Both the position numbers and the translations under genes were made by a program. A DNA stretch of 64,000 bases from Petrotoga mobilis SJ95. GTDB taxonomy: Bacteria > Thermotogota > Thermotogae > Petrotogales > Petrotogaceae. Below are positions 28,669-37,054 of the stretch, in pieces (the first letter of the stretch is position 1; each line of letters opens with the position of its first letter). The notes under the pieces were generated by a model. It saw only the letters and a list, made by a program, of their open reading frames with translations. It had not been told where the DNA came from and made no database searches. The DNA is taken from positions 534,501 to 598,500 of the forward strand of contig NC_010003.1 in NCBI RefSeq assembly GCF_000018605.1, given 5' to 3'.

Positions 28669-29670
28669 TTAACCCCACTTTACGGTGGTTGCAGCCCAAA
28701 CAAAACCTATACCTGCTCCCACCATAACAACGACGTCTCCAGGGTTGAGTTTTCCTTCCTTTAGAGCCAACTTCATAGAAAGCACCTGATCGTTTTGTCC
28801 AAGATGACCGTAATTTTCCAGATAAGTTGTTTGTTCTTCCTTCAAGCCTAATTCTTCCAAAACAGCCTTATGAGCAGATCTCTTAAAGTGAAGAATGGCT
28901 AAGTATCCGATATCTTTTTCACTATAACCGGATTTTTTTAAAGAATCTCTGATTACTCCATAAAAGTTAGGCATGGTTTTTTCACTCAAATTTGCTTTAA
29001 ATTTTTCGAACTCTCTTACAGTAAAGTAAAACTTATTTGCGTCTTCTGGCTTCATGGGCCATTTTTTGGTTCCTCCTACTTCTATTACACATTGCTCTGA
29101 AAAAGAGCCATCTCCCCTAAAAGCGGATGATAAAATCAAATTCTTGTTTAAATTCTTTCTTAATATCAAAGCTGCCCCTCCAGCCCCAATATCGAACATA
29201 AAAGAGGTTTCTGGAACTTCATAATTGATGAGATCACCATTTCTGTAACCACTTACAAGTAATACCGTGTTCAAATTATCATTATTCATCATAAGGGATT
29301 TTGCTGTCTCCATTCCTACCATCATCGATCCACACATTGCCTCCATATCAAAACCCCATGCACGAGTGGCTCCAATCTCATGAGCAACTTTTAAGCTGGC
29401 AAGCCAGCATGGATAATCTTTGTGTTGGCCACCATTCCATATGACTAAATCTATATCTTTTGGATCTATACCTGCGTCTTTGATAGCTTCCTTAGCCGCT
29501 TGAATACCCATATAACTCGTTGTATCCTCAGGACCAGGGATGGGTTTTTTTAAAATACCAAATTTTTCTTCTATCACCCATTGCGGAATATTCGTTCTCT
29601 TGGCTATCTCTTCAGCATAAATGTAATTATCAGGTATGTAAACCCCTAAACCCATTATTCCTACATTCAT
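28669..29670 (-). CDS. KAS III-like thiolase-fold enzyme with altered triad
   Basis: A 333-residue protein of the FabH/HMG-CoA synthase-like thiolase superfamily. The nucleophile Cys113 lies in MEAMCGSMM and His261 in AILHFKR. Where FabH has the third catalytic residue Asn in a YGNTSA motif, this protein has YGHLGQND, placing His289 there. It is therefore unlikely to be the housekeeping FabH. It may condense or cleave an acyl-CoA. The start is ATG 29670 after AAGGAGG; the frame above it has no ribosome binding site. It stands 34 bp upstream of the SDR gene. Confidence 0.86.
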   Translation of the reverse strand: MNVGIMGLGVYIPDNYIYAEEIAKRTNIPQWVIEEKFGILKKPIPGPEDTTSYMGIQAAKEAIKDAGIDPKDIDLVIWNGGQHKDYPCWLASLKVAHEIGATRAWGFDMEAMCGSMMVGMETAKSLMMNNDNLNTVLLVSGYRNGDLINYEVPETSFMFDIGAGGAALILRKNLNKNLILSSAFRGDGSFSEQCVIEVGGTKKWPMKPEDANKFYFTVREFEKFKANLSEKTMPNFYGVIRDSLKKSGYSEKDIGYLAILHFKRSAHKAVLEELGLKEEQTTYLENYGHLGQNDQVLSMKLALKEGKLNPGDVVVMVGAGIGFVWAATTVKWG

Positions 29671-29816
29671 TCCATTTCCTCCTTTAAAATCTAACATTCA
29701 GTACCTTTAGAAACTCCAAACTTTCTTTAACTCTCTGTTACTTTTTTTAAGATCAAAATATTATTTGCCAAATTATTTTATTTACAAGTCTCAAAATATA
29801 ACATATGAATCAGTTC

Positions 29817-30710
29817 TCACACAATTAAAAATTTTTTCACAACTTTTATCAATTGATCTAGATCATCTACTAACGGAGAGTGACCACAATTTTTTAGATA
29901 AATTAGTTTGGCGTTTTCTCCTATATCGTGTTGTATATCAAGAGCCATTTGTTCTGGAACCACTAAATCATTCTCTCCCCACAATATCAAAGTAGGGCAT
30001 TTTATATTTTTGGCTCTACCATCACCTTGCTTTATCCCATTATAATCGTCACTTATATTAAAAGTTGCCAAGGCATAATCTACATCAACCAAATTCCTCT
30101 GAGTTAACATATCATCCAAATATTCTTCGTATTTTTGAGGTTCTGGCTTATGATGTGTGTATATAGTTGCTTCCCAAACTACTTTAAGAAAATTTTTGTC
30201 TTTATTGCTATATGCACTTAAAATGGGAATTACCTGAACAGGATCTTGAGCTATTTCTTCTTTAGTTTTCAAAAATTCACCTTTTATCGGCTTACCTTTT
30301 TCATCTTTTTTCAATATAGGATAACCTCTTGTTCCAACAGATTCCAAAAGTATTAATTTGTCAACATAATTTGAATAATCTGCGGCAAAGATCATGCAAA
30401 CTCCTCCACCCGTTGACCATCCCATAAGATCTAATTTTGACAAGCCCAATTTATCTACGAATAATTTTAAATCTTCCTCAAAACCGTCAAGAGAATCGAT
30501 AGGATTGTTATAAGTTGAAATACCAAAGCCTCTTAGATCAGGGGCATAAATAGTGTAATCTGAATCAAAAGATTCCATAAAAACATCCCAATGCTTTGAG
30601 GAAGTCATATTTCCGTGGATCAAAAGCAAAGTCTTTTCTCCACCTTGTTTGTATCTATATCCCATAGTTTCACCATTTGGAAGTTCTACCTTTTTTAAAA
30701 GTATGTCCAC
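29817..30710 (-). CDS. Alpha/beta hydrolase, first gene of the Liv array
   Basis: A 297-residue cytoplasmic alpha/beta hydrolase. The predicted triad is Ser99 in GWSTGGG, Asp248 in GENDLVVP and His277 in NCGHSP; the oxyanion segment is IHGNM. It is the first gene behind the minus-strand promoter at 30763-30791, so it is likely made in quantity when the array is expressed. Esterase, lactonase or hydroxyacid-oligomer hydrolase are possible. A gap of 146 bp separates it from the KAS III-like gene, with only a weak internal promoter candidate. Confidence 0.9.
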   Translation of the reverse strand: MDILLKKVELPNGETMGYRYKQGGEKTLLLIHGNMTSSKHWDVFMESFDSDYTIYAPDLRGFGISTYNNPIDSLDGFEEDLKLFVDKLGLSKLDLMGWSTGGGVCMIFAADYSNYVDKLILLESVGTRGYPILKKDEKGKPIKGEFLKTKEEIAQDPVQVIPILSAYSNKDKNFLKVVWEATIYTHHKPEPQKYEEYLDDMLTQRNLVDVDYALATFNISDDYNGIKQGDGRAKNIKCPTLILWGENDLVVPEQMALDIQHDIGENAKLIYLKNCGHSPLVDDLDQLIKVVKKFLIV

Positions 30711-30762
30711 TTTTAATCACTTCCCTTATAAATTTTAATAAGTGAATCATCTCTCACTATTA

Positions 30763-30791
30763 GTATATACATTTTTTACCTAAATTCCAAA
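30763..30791 (-). promoter_or_regulatory. Promoter of the minus-strand Liv array
   Basis: On the minus strand TTGGAA (30791-30786) and TATACT (30768-30763) are separated by 17 nt. This lies about 50 bp upstream of the first hydrolase gene. An AGTGA/TCACT inverted repeat (30742-30759) sits between the -10 box and the start codon and could be part of an operator. Confidence 0.6.
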
Positions 30792-30843
30792 TTCAATTAA
30801 CAGTATTTATAGTTGATTAGAAGTAATTACATCCAAATAAACC

Positions 30844-30879
30844 CAATTAAGTAAAAAATTCTCATTTTTCACTTAATTG
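30844..30879. promoter_or_regulatory. 36-nt near-perfect palindrome in divergent spacer
   Basis: The left arm CAATTAAGTAAAAAAT (30844-30859) pairs with the right arm at 30864-30879 at 15 of 16 positions around the loop TCTC. It lies between the two divergent promoters, upstream of both -35 boxes. This is the position and size expected of an operator for a dimeric regulator (the double TetR or the RpiR). The rest of the 400-bp spacer is plain AT-rich sequence. Confidence 0.6.
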
Positions 30880-31012
30880 TAAATAAATGGGCCATCGAAT
30901 TTTTTCGAATTATATCAGAAAGAAAAAAATTGAAAATTATCCAAATTAACCAATCAGATCAAATTATTAGCAATTAAAAGCGATTATGAAAGAAATTCTC
31001 TATTTTTCTGAT

Positions 31013-31041
31013 TTGACTTTTCAGAAAATAAGAATTATAAT
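31013..31041 (+). promoter_or_regulatory. Promoter of the amino-sugar operon
   Basis: TTGACT (31013-31018) and TATAAT (31036-31041) are separated by 17 nt, a near-consensus sigma-70-type promoter. It stands about 70 bp upstream of the NanE-NanK start. Confidence 0.78.
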
Positions 31042-31111
31042 GAAAATGTAGATAAATTTCGTTATTTAGTTTTTTATATGAAAATTATTTTCAATATTTG
31101 GAGGAAGATCT

Positions 31112-32620
31112 ATGAAAATGTTGAAGAAGAATGCATTCATTGTATCCTGTCAAGCAGAAGAAGGGGAACCCCTATATGGGAAAGAAACTATTGTAAAGAT
31201 GGCTATGGCGGCTCAGGCTGGAGGAGCAGACGCTATCAGGGCTCTTTCTCCTGAAAATATTCGAGAGATAAAAAAAATTGTTAACCTTCCAGTAATAGGA
31301 ATAACTAAAAACAGGAGTTTAAAAGGGGCATTTATCACAACCACTAAAAAAGATATAGATAATTTAGTTGATGCGGACTCAGATTTTATTGCTATTGATT
31401 GTACAAGAAGAGAAAGACCTGAACCTTTACCAGAACTTTTTGACTATTTAAGAAAATATTACCCCCACATTGGAATAATAGCGGATATAGCTGACATAGA
31501 AGATGTGAAATATGTTTTACCTTTAAAGCCCGACTATATAGCAACTACACTCGCTGGTTATACTGATTATACCTCCGGAAGAGATTTACCAGATTTAGAT
31601 TTAATAGAAAAAACTGTAAAAATAACGAATATACCTGTTATCGCTGAAGGGAACATCTCTACTCCTCAATATGCAAGGCAAGCAATCTTATACGGAGCAT
31701 ATGCTGTTACTGTTGGATCGGCCATTACTAGGCCTCATGTAATTGCTAAAAATTTTAAAGATCACCTTAAGGACTTTAGAAATGATGAAATTTCTGCTGT
31801 AGGCATAGATATAGGAGGAACTTGGACTCGTGGAGTTTTAACTGATAGATTTGGAGAAATTATAAAAAGTAAAAAGATACCTACAGCAGCAACAGGCAAA
31901 GAAGTTATTTCAAATATGCTTTCTCTAATTAAAGGTTTAATAACGAATGAGACCCACTTTATGGGAATTGCTACCGGTGGAAAAATTAATTTTAAGTCAG
32001 GAATTGTCAATTTTTCAACTGGTTTGATTCCTGATTGGGAAGGAGTACAAATTGCAGATATTGTAGAACAAGAATTTCATATACGGCCAAAGGTTGATAA
32101 TGATGCTAATTGTGCCGCATATTTCCAGCATTACATCACAAAAGTCAACAATTTATTGATGATAACCGTAGGGACAGGTCTTGGTGGAGGAATAATTATT
32201 AACGGGAAGATAATAAGAGGAATTATGGGAGGTGGTGGAGAAATAGGTCACATAGTATATCCAGGAAATAACAAACGATGTACTTGTGGAAAAGTTGGTT
32301 GCGTTGAAACTTTGCTTTCTGGAAGATACTTAAGAGAAAAAGTATATGAAAAGAATAATGAAATATCCCTAAATAATATAAAAGATTATGCAAAAGTTAT
32401 GGCTTGGTTAATTGATACAGTTAAAACTACCGTGGACTTTGAAAAATGTTACCTTGGTGGAGTCATTCCAAAGTACGGTGAGAAAGTATTAAAGGAAATT
32501 CGGTCCTCTTATGAAAAAATAAGAAATGAAAGTGGCGAATTTATTGAATTTAGTCAATTAGGTGAATTTGCAGGCGCAAGGGGATCGGCAATACTTTCAT
32601 TTCAAAAAGGAGAAATCTAA
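31112..32620 (+). CDS. nanEK: Bifunctional NanE-NanK: ManNAc-6-P epimerase fused to ROK kinase
   Basis: Residues 1 to about 225 are an N-acetylmannosamine-6-phosphate 2-epimerase TIM barrel (VSCQAEEGEPLYG, IAIDCTRRERP, VIAEGNISTP). Residues from about 227 to 502 are a ROK-family sugar kinase: ATP site VGIDIGGTWTRG, likely catalytic Asp331 in DNDANCAA, and zinc motif His380 with Cys390, Cys392 and Cys397 (CTCGKVGCVE). It would phosphorylate N-acetylmannosamine and convert the product to GlcNAc-6-phosphate. Such fusions are known in other bacteria. It is the first gene of the operon; no sialate lyase is seen in the window. Confidence 0.9.
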   Translation: MKMLKKNAFIVSCQAEEGEPLYGKETIVKMAMAAQAGGADAIRALSPENIREIKKIVNLPVIGITKNRSLKGAFITTTKKDIDNLVDADSDFIAIDCTRRERPEPLPELFDYLRKYYPHIGIIADIADIEDVKYVLPLKPDYIATTLAGYTDYTSGRDLPDLDLIEKTVKITNIPVIAEGNISTPQYARQAILYGAYAVTVGSAITRPHVIAKNFKDHLKDFRNDEISAVGIDIGGTWTRGVLTDRFGEIIKSKKIPTAATGKEVISNMLSLIKGLITNETHFMGIATGGKINFKSGIVNFSTGLIPDWEGVQIADIVEQEFHIRPKVDNDANCAAYFQHYITKVNNLLMITVGTGLGGGIIINGKIIRGIMGGGGEIGHIVYPGNNKRCTCGKVGCVETLLSGRYLREKVYEKNNEISLNNIKDYAKVMAWLIDTVKTTVDFEKCYLGGVIPKYGEKVLKEIRSSYEKIRNESGEFIEFSQLGEFAGARGSAILSFQKGEI

Positions 32621-32622
32621 AA

Positions 32623-33474
32623 ATGAGTAAAATTCAAGCTTTTCTTAATTCTAGGATGCCTACTTTCACTAAATCTGAAAAGAAAGTAGCGGAGTATATA
32701 TTAAATAGTAAAAAAGAGGACATAACAAGGATTACCATAACTGAATTAGCTACAAAATGCGGAACAAGCGAGGCTACAATTGCTCGATTCGTTAAAAAAG
32801 CAGGTTTTGAAACTTTTCAAGATTTCAAACTTACGTTAGCCTTGGATAATAATGAAGATATATTTGAAGAAGAAAAAGATATAACCATCTTCAAAAATGA
32901 CTCTCCTCAAGAAATACTCAGAAAGGTAAAATTGGGTTCTCTTAAATCGATTGAGAGCACAACTTCAATACTAGACATAAACAACTTTTTACAAGCTGCA
33001 AATTTCATTAGATCTGCTAAAAGAATAGAGATTTACGGGGTAGGGTCCTCGTCAGCAGTTGCCAAAATATTACAATATAAGTTAACAAGGCTAGGCTTCC
33101 CATCTTACGCATTGGAGGACCCTCACATGCAAGCTATCTCCGCAGCTACTTTGAACTTTGGAGATTTAGCAATTGGAATAAGCCAAAGTGGATCCACTAA
33201 AGACACAGTAGACTCGTTAAATGTTGCTAAAAAGCATGGGGCAACAACAATTAGTTTGACTGAACATGCGAATTCTCCTATTACAAAATATTCTGACGTG
33301 GTATTAGAAATATTCTCTGGTGAAAACCCTGTAAAAACTAGCGCAGGGAGATCTATCCTGGTTCAAATTTTTGCGGTGGAGATCTTGTCTGGCTTGTTGT
33401 ATTCAATAGAATATGAAAAGGCTTTAACTACAGGAAAAGACACTGCAAGAGCAGTCGTTAATAAATTATACTGA
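32623..33474 (+). CDS. RpiR-family regulator with SIS domain
   Basis: A 283-residue regulator: N-terminal helix-turn-helix (ITELATKCGTSEATIARFVK) and a C-terminal SIS sugar-phosphate domain (about 120-260, GVGSSSAVAKIL). RpiR proteins sense phosphosugars and often control sialate or amino-sugar operons. It starts 3 bp after the NanE-NanK stop behind AAAGGAG, so it is part of the operon it likely controls. Confidence 0.93.
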   Translation: MSKIQAFLNSRMPTFTKSEKKVAEYILNSKKEDITRITITELATKCGTSEATIARFVKKAGFETFQDFKLTLALDNNEDIFEEEKDITIFKNDSPQEILRKVKLGSLKSIESTTSILDINNFLQAANFIRSAKRIEIYGVGSSSAVAKILQYKLTRLGFPSYALEDPHMQAISAATLNFGDLAIGISQSGSTKDTVDSLNVAKKHGATTISLTEHANSPITKYSDVVLEIFSGENPVKTSAGRSILVQIFAVEILSGLLYSIEYEKALTTGKDTARAVVNKLY

Positions 33475-33484
33475 GGTGGTTGTA

Positions 33485-34780
33485 GTGAAATATCGTAAAC
33501 AAGTAACAATTGTCGGCGGAGGGATCGCAGGGTTCCATGCAGCGATAGCAGCTTCAAGAAGTGGCCTAAAAACATTATTAATTGAAAAGAATTCTACAAT
33601 TGGCGGGCTTACTACACTTGGATTGATTAATCCTTTTATGAAATATTGGCTAGATAATCAAATACTGATAAAAGGAATATTTCAAGAACTAATTGAAAGG
33701 TTAAAAAGAAAAGGTGGAGTATTCTTCAACACTTTTGACAGCGAGTTAATGAAGATTGAAATGATGAAAATGCTAAAAGAAAGTGAAGTTGAATTATTAT
33801 TTAAAACAATGGTAACAGAAGTAATAAAAGAAGAAAACAAAATTATTTCCTTGAAAGCCCAATCCTCAAATGGTGAAACAATAGAAATTGAATCCGACTT
33901 TTTTGTTGATGCCAGCGGTGACGGAATAGTTGGGTATCTTTCTGGAAATGAATGTTTTGTAGGCGATGAAACGGGAAAAAATCAAGCTTTAACAATAATG
34001 TTTACTATTGCAGGTGTTGATTTTGAGAGTGTCAGAAGAGATGTAAAAAATAACCCAAAAAACTTCTTTGCATGGGTTGCTCCGAATATGGACGTTATTT
34101 CTGTTGCAGGCTACTTTGAAGAACTAGAAGAGGCGAAGAAAGAAGACCCTTCGCTATCTATAGATCATTTCTTCTTTGTTCAGTTACCTGGTAAAGGAAG
34201 AGTGACAGTTAATACTATGAATATTTCTAAAGATTCAATTGATAACTCAGAACTTTCAAGAAGTATATTAGAAGGAACTATAATGGTAGAAAAAATATTG
34301 AATTTTGCAAAGAGATATATAAAGGGGTTTGAAAATGCATACCTTGAAAAAATAGCCTCGGAAATTGGGATAAGAGAAAGTAGAAGAGTTAAAGGAATGT
34401 ATGTTTTTACAGGAGAAGATGTAAGAACTTACAAAAAATTCCCTGATGGGGTAGTGAAAGGTTGTTATGGAATTGATATTCACTCAAATGAAAAGAAAAT
34501 AGATGAAAAAGAAAAAGGTTTTATTCCGAAATATGATGACTACTATGAAATACCTTTACGATCGTTGATATCAGAAAGTTATACAAATTTAGCAATAGTT
34601 GGAAGGTGTTTTTCTTCAGATTTCGAAGGCCAATCCGCTGCAAGAATTCAACCAACATGTGCAGGTATGGGACAAGCGATTGGTTCGGGAATTTATTTGG
34701 CACTGAGCAAGAATATCGAACTTTTCAAGATCCATCCTGACGAAATAGAAAACCAGATTCAAAAGACATCAAAGTTATAG
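33485..34780 (+). CDS. FAD-dependent oxidoreductase
   Basis: A 431-residue flavoprotein of the FAD-dependent oxidoreductase group often annotated FAD_oxidored. The N-terminal dinucleotide motif is VGGGIAGFHAAIAASRSG, a second FAD motif VDASGDGIVGYLSG is mid-protein, and the C-terminal segment is IQPTCAGMGQAIGSG. The start is GTG 33485, six bases after GAGGTG. Substrate is unknown. Its place between a sugar kinase/epimerase and a sugar importer suggests oxidation of a sugar or sugar derivative. Confidence 0.86.
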   Translation: MKYRKQVTIVGGGIAGFHAAIAASRSGLKTLLIEKNSTIGGLTTLGLINPFMKYWLDNQILIKGIFQELIERLKRKGGVFFNTFDSELMKIEMMKMLKESEVELLFKTMVTEVIKEENKIISLKAQSSNGETIEIESDFFVDASGDGIVGYLSGNECFVGDETGKNQALTIMFTIAGVDFESVRRDVKNNPKNFFAWVAPNMDVISVAGYFEELEEAKKEDPSLSIDHFFFVQLPGKGRVTVNTMNISKDSIDNSELSRSILEGTIMVEKILNFAKRYIKGFENAYLEKIASEIGIRESRRVKGMYVFTGEDVRTYKKFPDGVVKGCYGIDIHSNEKKIDEKEKGFIPKYDDYYEIPLRSLISESYTNLAIVGRCFSSDFEGQSAARIQPTCAGMGQAIGSGIYLALSKNIELFKIHPDEIENQIQKTSKL

Positions 34781-34817
34781 CCACGAAATGTGGCAAAAAA
34801 GAAGGAGGTAGATTGGC

Positions 34818-36068
34818 ATGAAAAAGTTTTTTGTAGTGTTGGTATGTTTGATTATCAGTTCGTTGATGCTATCAGCAAAAAGTGTAACTGTTGAATTTTG
34901 GACACTTTCTTTGTCTACATTTTCAGATTACATTAACTCAGTCATAGATACTTTCGAAGCTGCAAATCCTGACATAAAAATCAACTGGGTCGACGTTCCT
35001 TACGATGCTTTTCAACAAAAACTCATTGCTGCAATAGCCTCTGGTAACCCGCCTGATCTGGTGAATATGAATACTCCTTGGGTTATAGACTTTGCAGCTC
35101 AAGATGCATTAAGCCCTATCGATGAATTCGTAACTGAAGTGGACAAATACTTATACTTACCTAACTACTGGGAAGCTACCGTCATAGATGGAAAATCATA
35201 TGCTATTCCTTGGTATCTAAGTCCCCAAATTATGCTTTACAACAAACAGATTTTTGAAGAAGCGGGTTTAGACCCTAATGTTCCACCAAAGACATGGGAT
35301 GAAATCATAGAATATTCAAGGATAATTAAAGAAAAAACTGGCCTATACGGATATCAACCCAACATTGTTGCGCATATCGATCTTCAGGAAGAGGGCGTCC
35401 CGTTAATTTCTGAAGATGGAAAAAAGGCTATAGTAAACACCCCTGAGGCAATGGCTAAATTGAAACAACATCAACTTGCCTTCAAAGAGGCACTTATGCC
35501 TCAAGATTTAGGAGGTTATCAAGCCGGTACCCAAAAGTATGCCGGTGGGAGAATTGCCATGTTTCCTGTTGGAATAACTATGGTTAAACATGTCCAAATA
35601 AATAGTCCAAGTATATTCGAAGTTAGTGATGTTACTTCCTTCCCTCTGGGAAAAGGTAAAAAAATTCCTGCGGGAGCAATGAATGTGGCAGTGCCATACA
35701 ATGCGAAAAATAAAGCTGAAGCGGTAAAATTTGGATTATGGCTAACTTCTCCATATTGGCAAGTGGAGTTCGCTAAGATTGCAACAGTTGTTCCCTCAAC
35801 AAAAATATCGCTCGAAGAAGATCCTTGGTTTTTAGAAAGGGCAGAAAGAGATTTGAATGTTAAAGCACAATTAGTAGCTAGTGAATCAATGATATATGGT
35901 TTTGATCAAGATGCAATCGGGAAAATAATAGGGCCAGCGAAATATTCTGAATTCAGAAGGATCTTAGATGATTATTGGATACCTGCTATTAAAGGTGATT
36001 ACACAGCCGAAGAAGCATTATCCTTAGCTGAAGAAGAGTTAGATGATCTACTATCCAGTGAATTTTAG
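34818..36068 (+). CDS. Sugar ABC transporter substrate-binding protein
   Basis: A 416-residue binding protein of the family 1 (MalE/UgpB-like) type. The signal peptide is MKKFFVVLVCLIISSLMLSA, followed by VTVEFWTLSLSTFSDYINSV and the usual ANPDIKINWVDVPYDAFQQKL segment. It is preceded by GAAGGAGG and followed by a strong hairpin, then two permease genes. In this operon the expected cargo is an amino sugar or glycan oligomer. No ATPase gene is present, so a shared MsmK/MalK-type ATPase encoded elsewhere is implied. Confidence 0.93.
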   Translation: MKKFFVVLVCLIISSLMLSAKSVTVEFWTLSLSTFSDYINSVIDTFEAANPDIKINWVDVPYDAFQQKLIAAIASGNPPDLVNMNTPWVIDFAAQDALSPIDEFVTEVDKYLYLPNYWEATVIDGKSYAIPWYLSPQIMLYNKQIFEEAGLDPNVPPKTWDEIIEYSRIIKEKTGLYGYQPNIVAHIDLQEEGVPLISEDGKKAIVNTPEAMAKLKQHQLAFKEALMPQDLGGYQAGTQKYAGGRIAMFPVGITMVKHVQINSPSIFEVSDVTSFPLGKGKKIPAGAMNVAVPYNAKNKAEAVKFGLWLTSPYWQVEFAKIATVVPSTKISLEEDPWFLERAERDLNVKAQLVASESMIYGFDQDAIGKIIGPAKYSEFRRILDDYWIPAIKGDYTAEEALSLAEEELDDLLSSEF

Positions 36069-36094
36069 TTTTCTATTTATTGCATTGGTTAAAA

Positions 36095-36119
36095 GGCGAT
36101 AGGGTATCGACCTATCGCC
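36095..36119 (+). promoter_or_regulatory. Intercistronic hairpin after sugar-binding gene
   Basis: A 9-bp perfect stem GGCGATAGG/CCTATCGCC with a 7-nt loop stands between the binding-protein stop and the first permease gene. It is followed by CCTTGATTTAGG rather than a T run. It probably stabilises the upstream message or attenuates downstream transcription. Confidence 0.7.
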
Positions 36120-36142
36120 CCTTGATTTAGGAGGTGTGACCT

Positions 36143-37054
36143 TTGAAACTTAGTAGAAAAAAACAAACATATTTGATTGCCTTTTGTTTTTTAGTAGCTC
36201 CTTTGGTTTTATTGGGTATCTTCAGCTATTATCCGATTGTGAGAGGGATAACTTTATCTTTCGCTGATTACAATATGTTAACAGGTGAAACTAAATGGGT
36301 GGGGCTAAAAAATTATAGATGGCTTTTTAATTACAAGTATTTCTATATTTCATTGGCTAATACTTTAAAGTATCTTATAGTTGTCCCTTTTATACAATTC
36401 GCCTCAATGGGCTTAGCTGTTCTAGTCAATCAAAAAATACCTGGAATAAAATTTTTTAGAACATTATTTTATGTTCCTGTAATAACAGGTAGTGTTATAG
36501 TCAGCATAGCTTGGAGATGGATATTTGACGTAGATGGGATACTCAATTATTTTCTTATGTCTTTGAACATTATCGAAGAACCGGTTTTATGGCTTTTAGA
36601 TAAAAATGTAGCATTGTTTTCATGTATGTTTGTTACCTTTTGGAGGGGCCTTGGTTATTATATGATTATCTATCTAGCTGGATTACAAAATATACCTTCG
36701 GAGCTTTACGAAGCAGCGGCTTTAGATGGAGCGAGCAATTTTAAAAAATTCACCAGAATTACCATTCCTTTATTAAGACCTACAATGTTATTGTGCTTTG
36801 TTTTGTCAACTATGTCCGCTTTAAAGGTTTTTGAAGAAATTTTTCTACTCACAGGAGGAGCAAATCAGACAACGACGTTAATGTTTGAAACTTACAATTT
36901 GGCGTTCAATAGATACCAATTTGGACGATCAGCGGCCGTGGGAGTAATATTTTCTGCATTCTTAATTACTCTAACATTAATACAGTTCAAATTTTTTGGT
37001 TTAGGAGGTGTCGGTGGTGAAAATGAGAAAAAAAGAAAAAAAACAAATAAATAA
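36143..37054 (+). CDS. Sugar ABC transporter permease, MalF-like
   Basis: A 303-residue permease with about six membrane spans and the ATPase-coupling EAA loop EAAALDGASNFKKFTRITIP. The TTG start at 36143 follows GAGGTGTGA. The end overlaps the next permease gene by about 38 bp, in a very lysine-rich C-terminus. Confidence 0.93.
   Translation: MKLSRKKQTYLIAFCFLVAPLVLLGIFSYYPIVRGITLSFADYNMLTGETKWVGLKNYRWLFNYKYFYISLANTLKYLIVVPFIQFASMGLAVLVNQKIPGIKFFRTLFYVPVITGSVIVSIAWRWIFDVDGILNYFLMSLNIIEEPVLWLLDKNVALFSCMFVTFWRGLGYYMIIYLAGLQNIPSELYEAAALDGASNFKKFTRITIPLLRPTMLLCFVLSTMSALKVFEEIFLLTGGANQTTTLMFETYNLAFNRYQFGRSAAVGVIFSAFLITLTLIQFKFFGLGGVGGENEKKRKKTNK

Noticed and set aside
29671-29816. Internal promoter upstream of the KAS III-like gene (TTGTAA, 18 nt, TAATAT on minus)
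   Set aside because: In this AT-rich spacer such matches are expected by chance; too weak to list as a feature.
30887-30920. TCGAATT direct repeats as a short repeat array
   Set aside because: Only two copies in AT-rich spacer; not an array and not a CRISPR. No CRISPR array was seen anywhere in the window.
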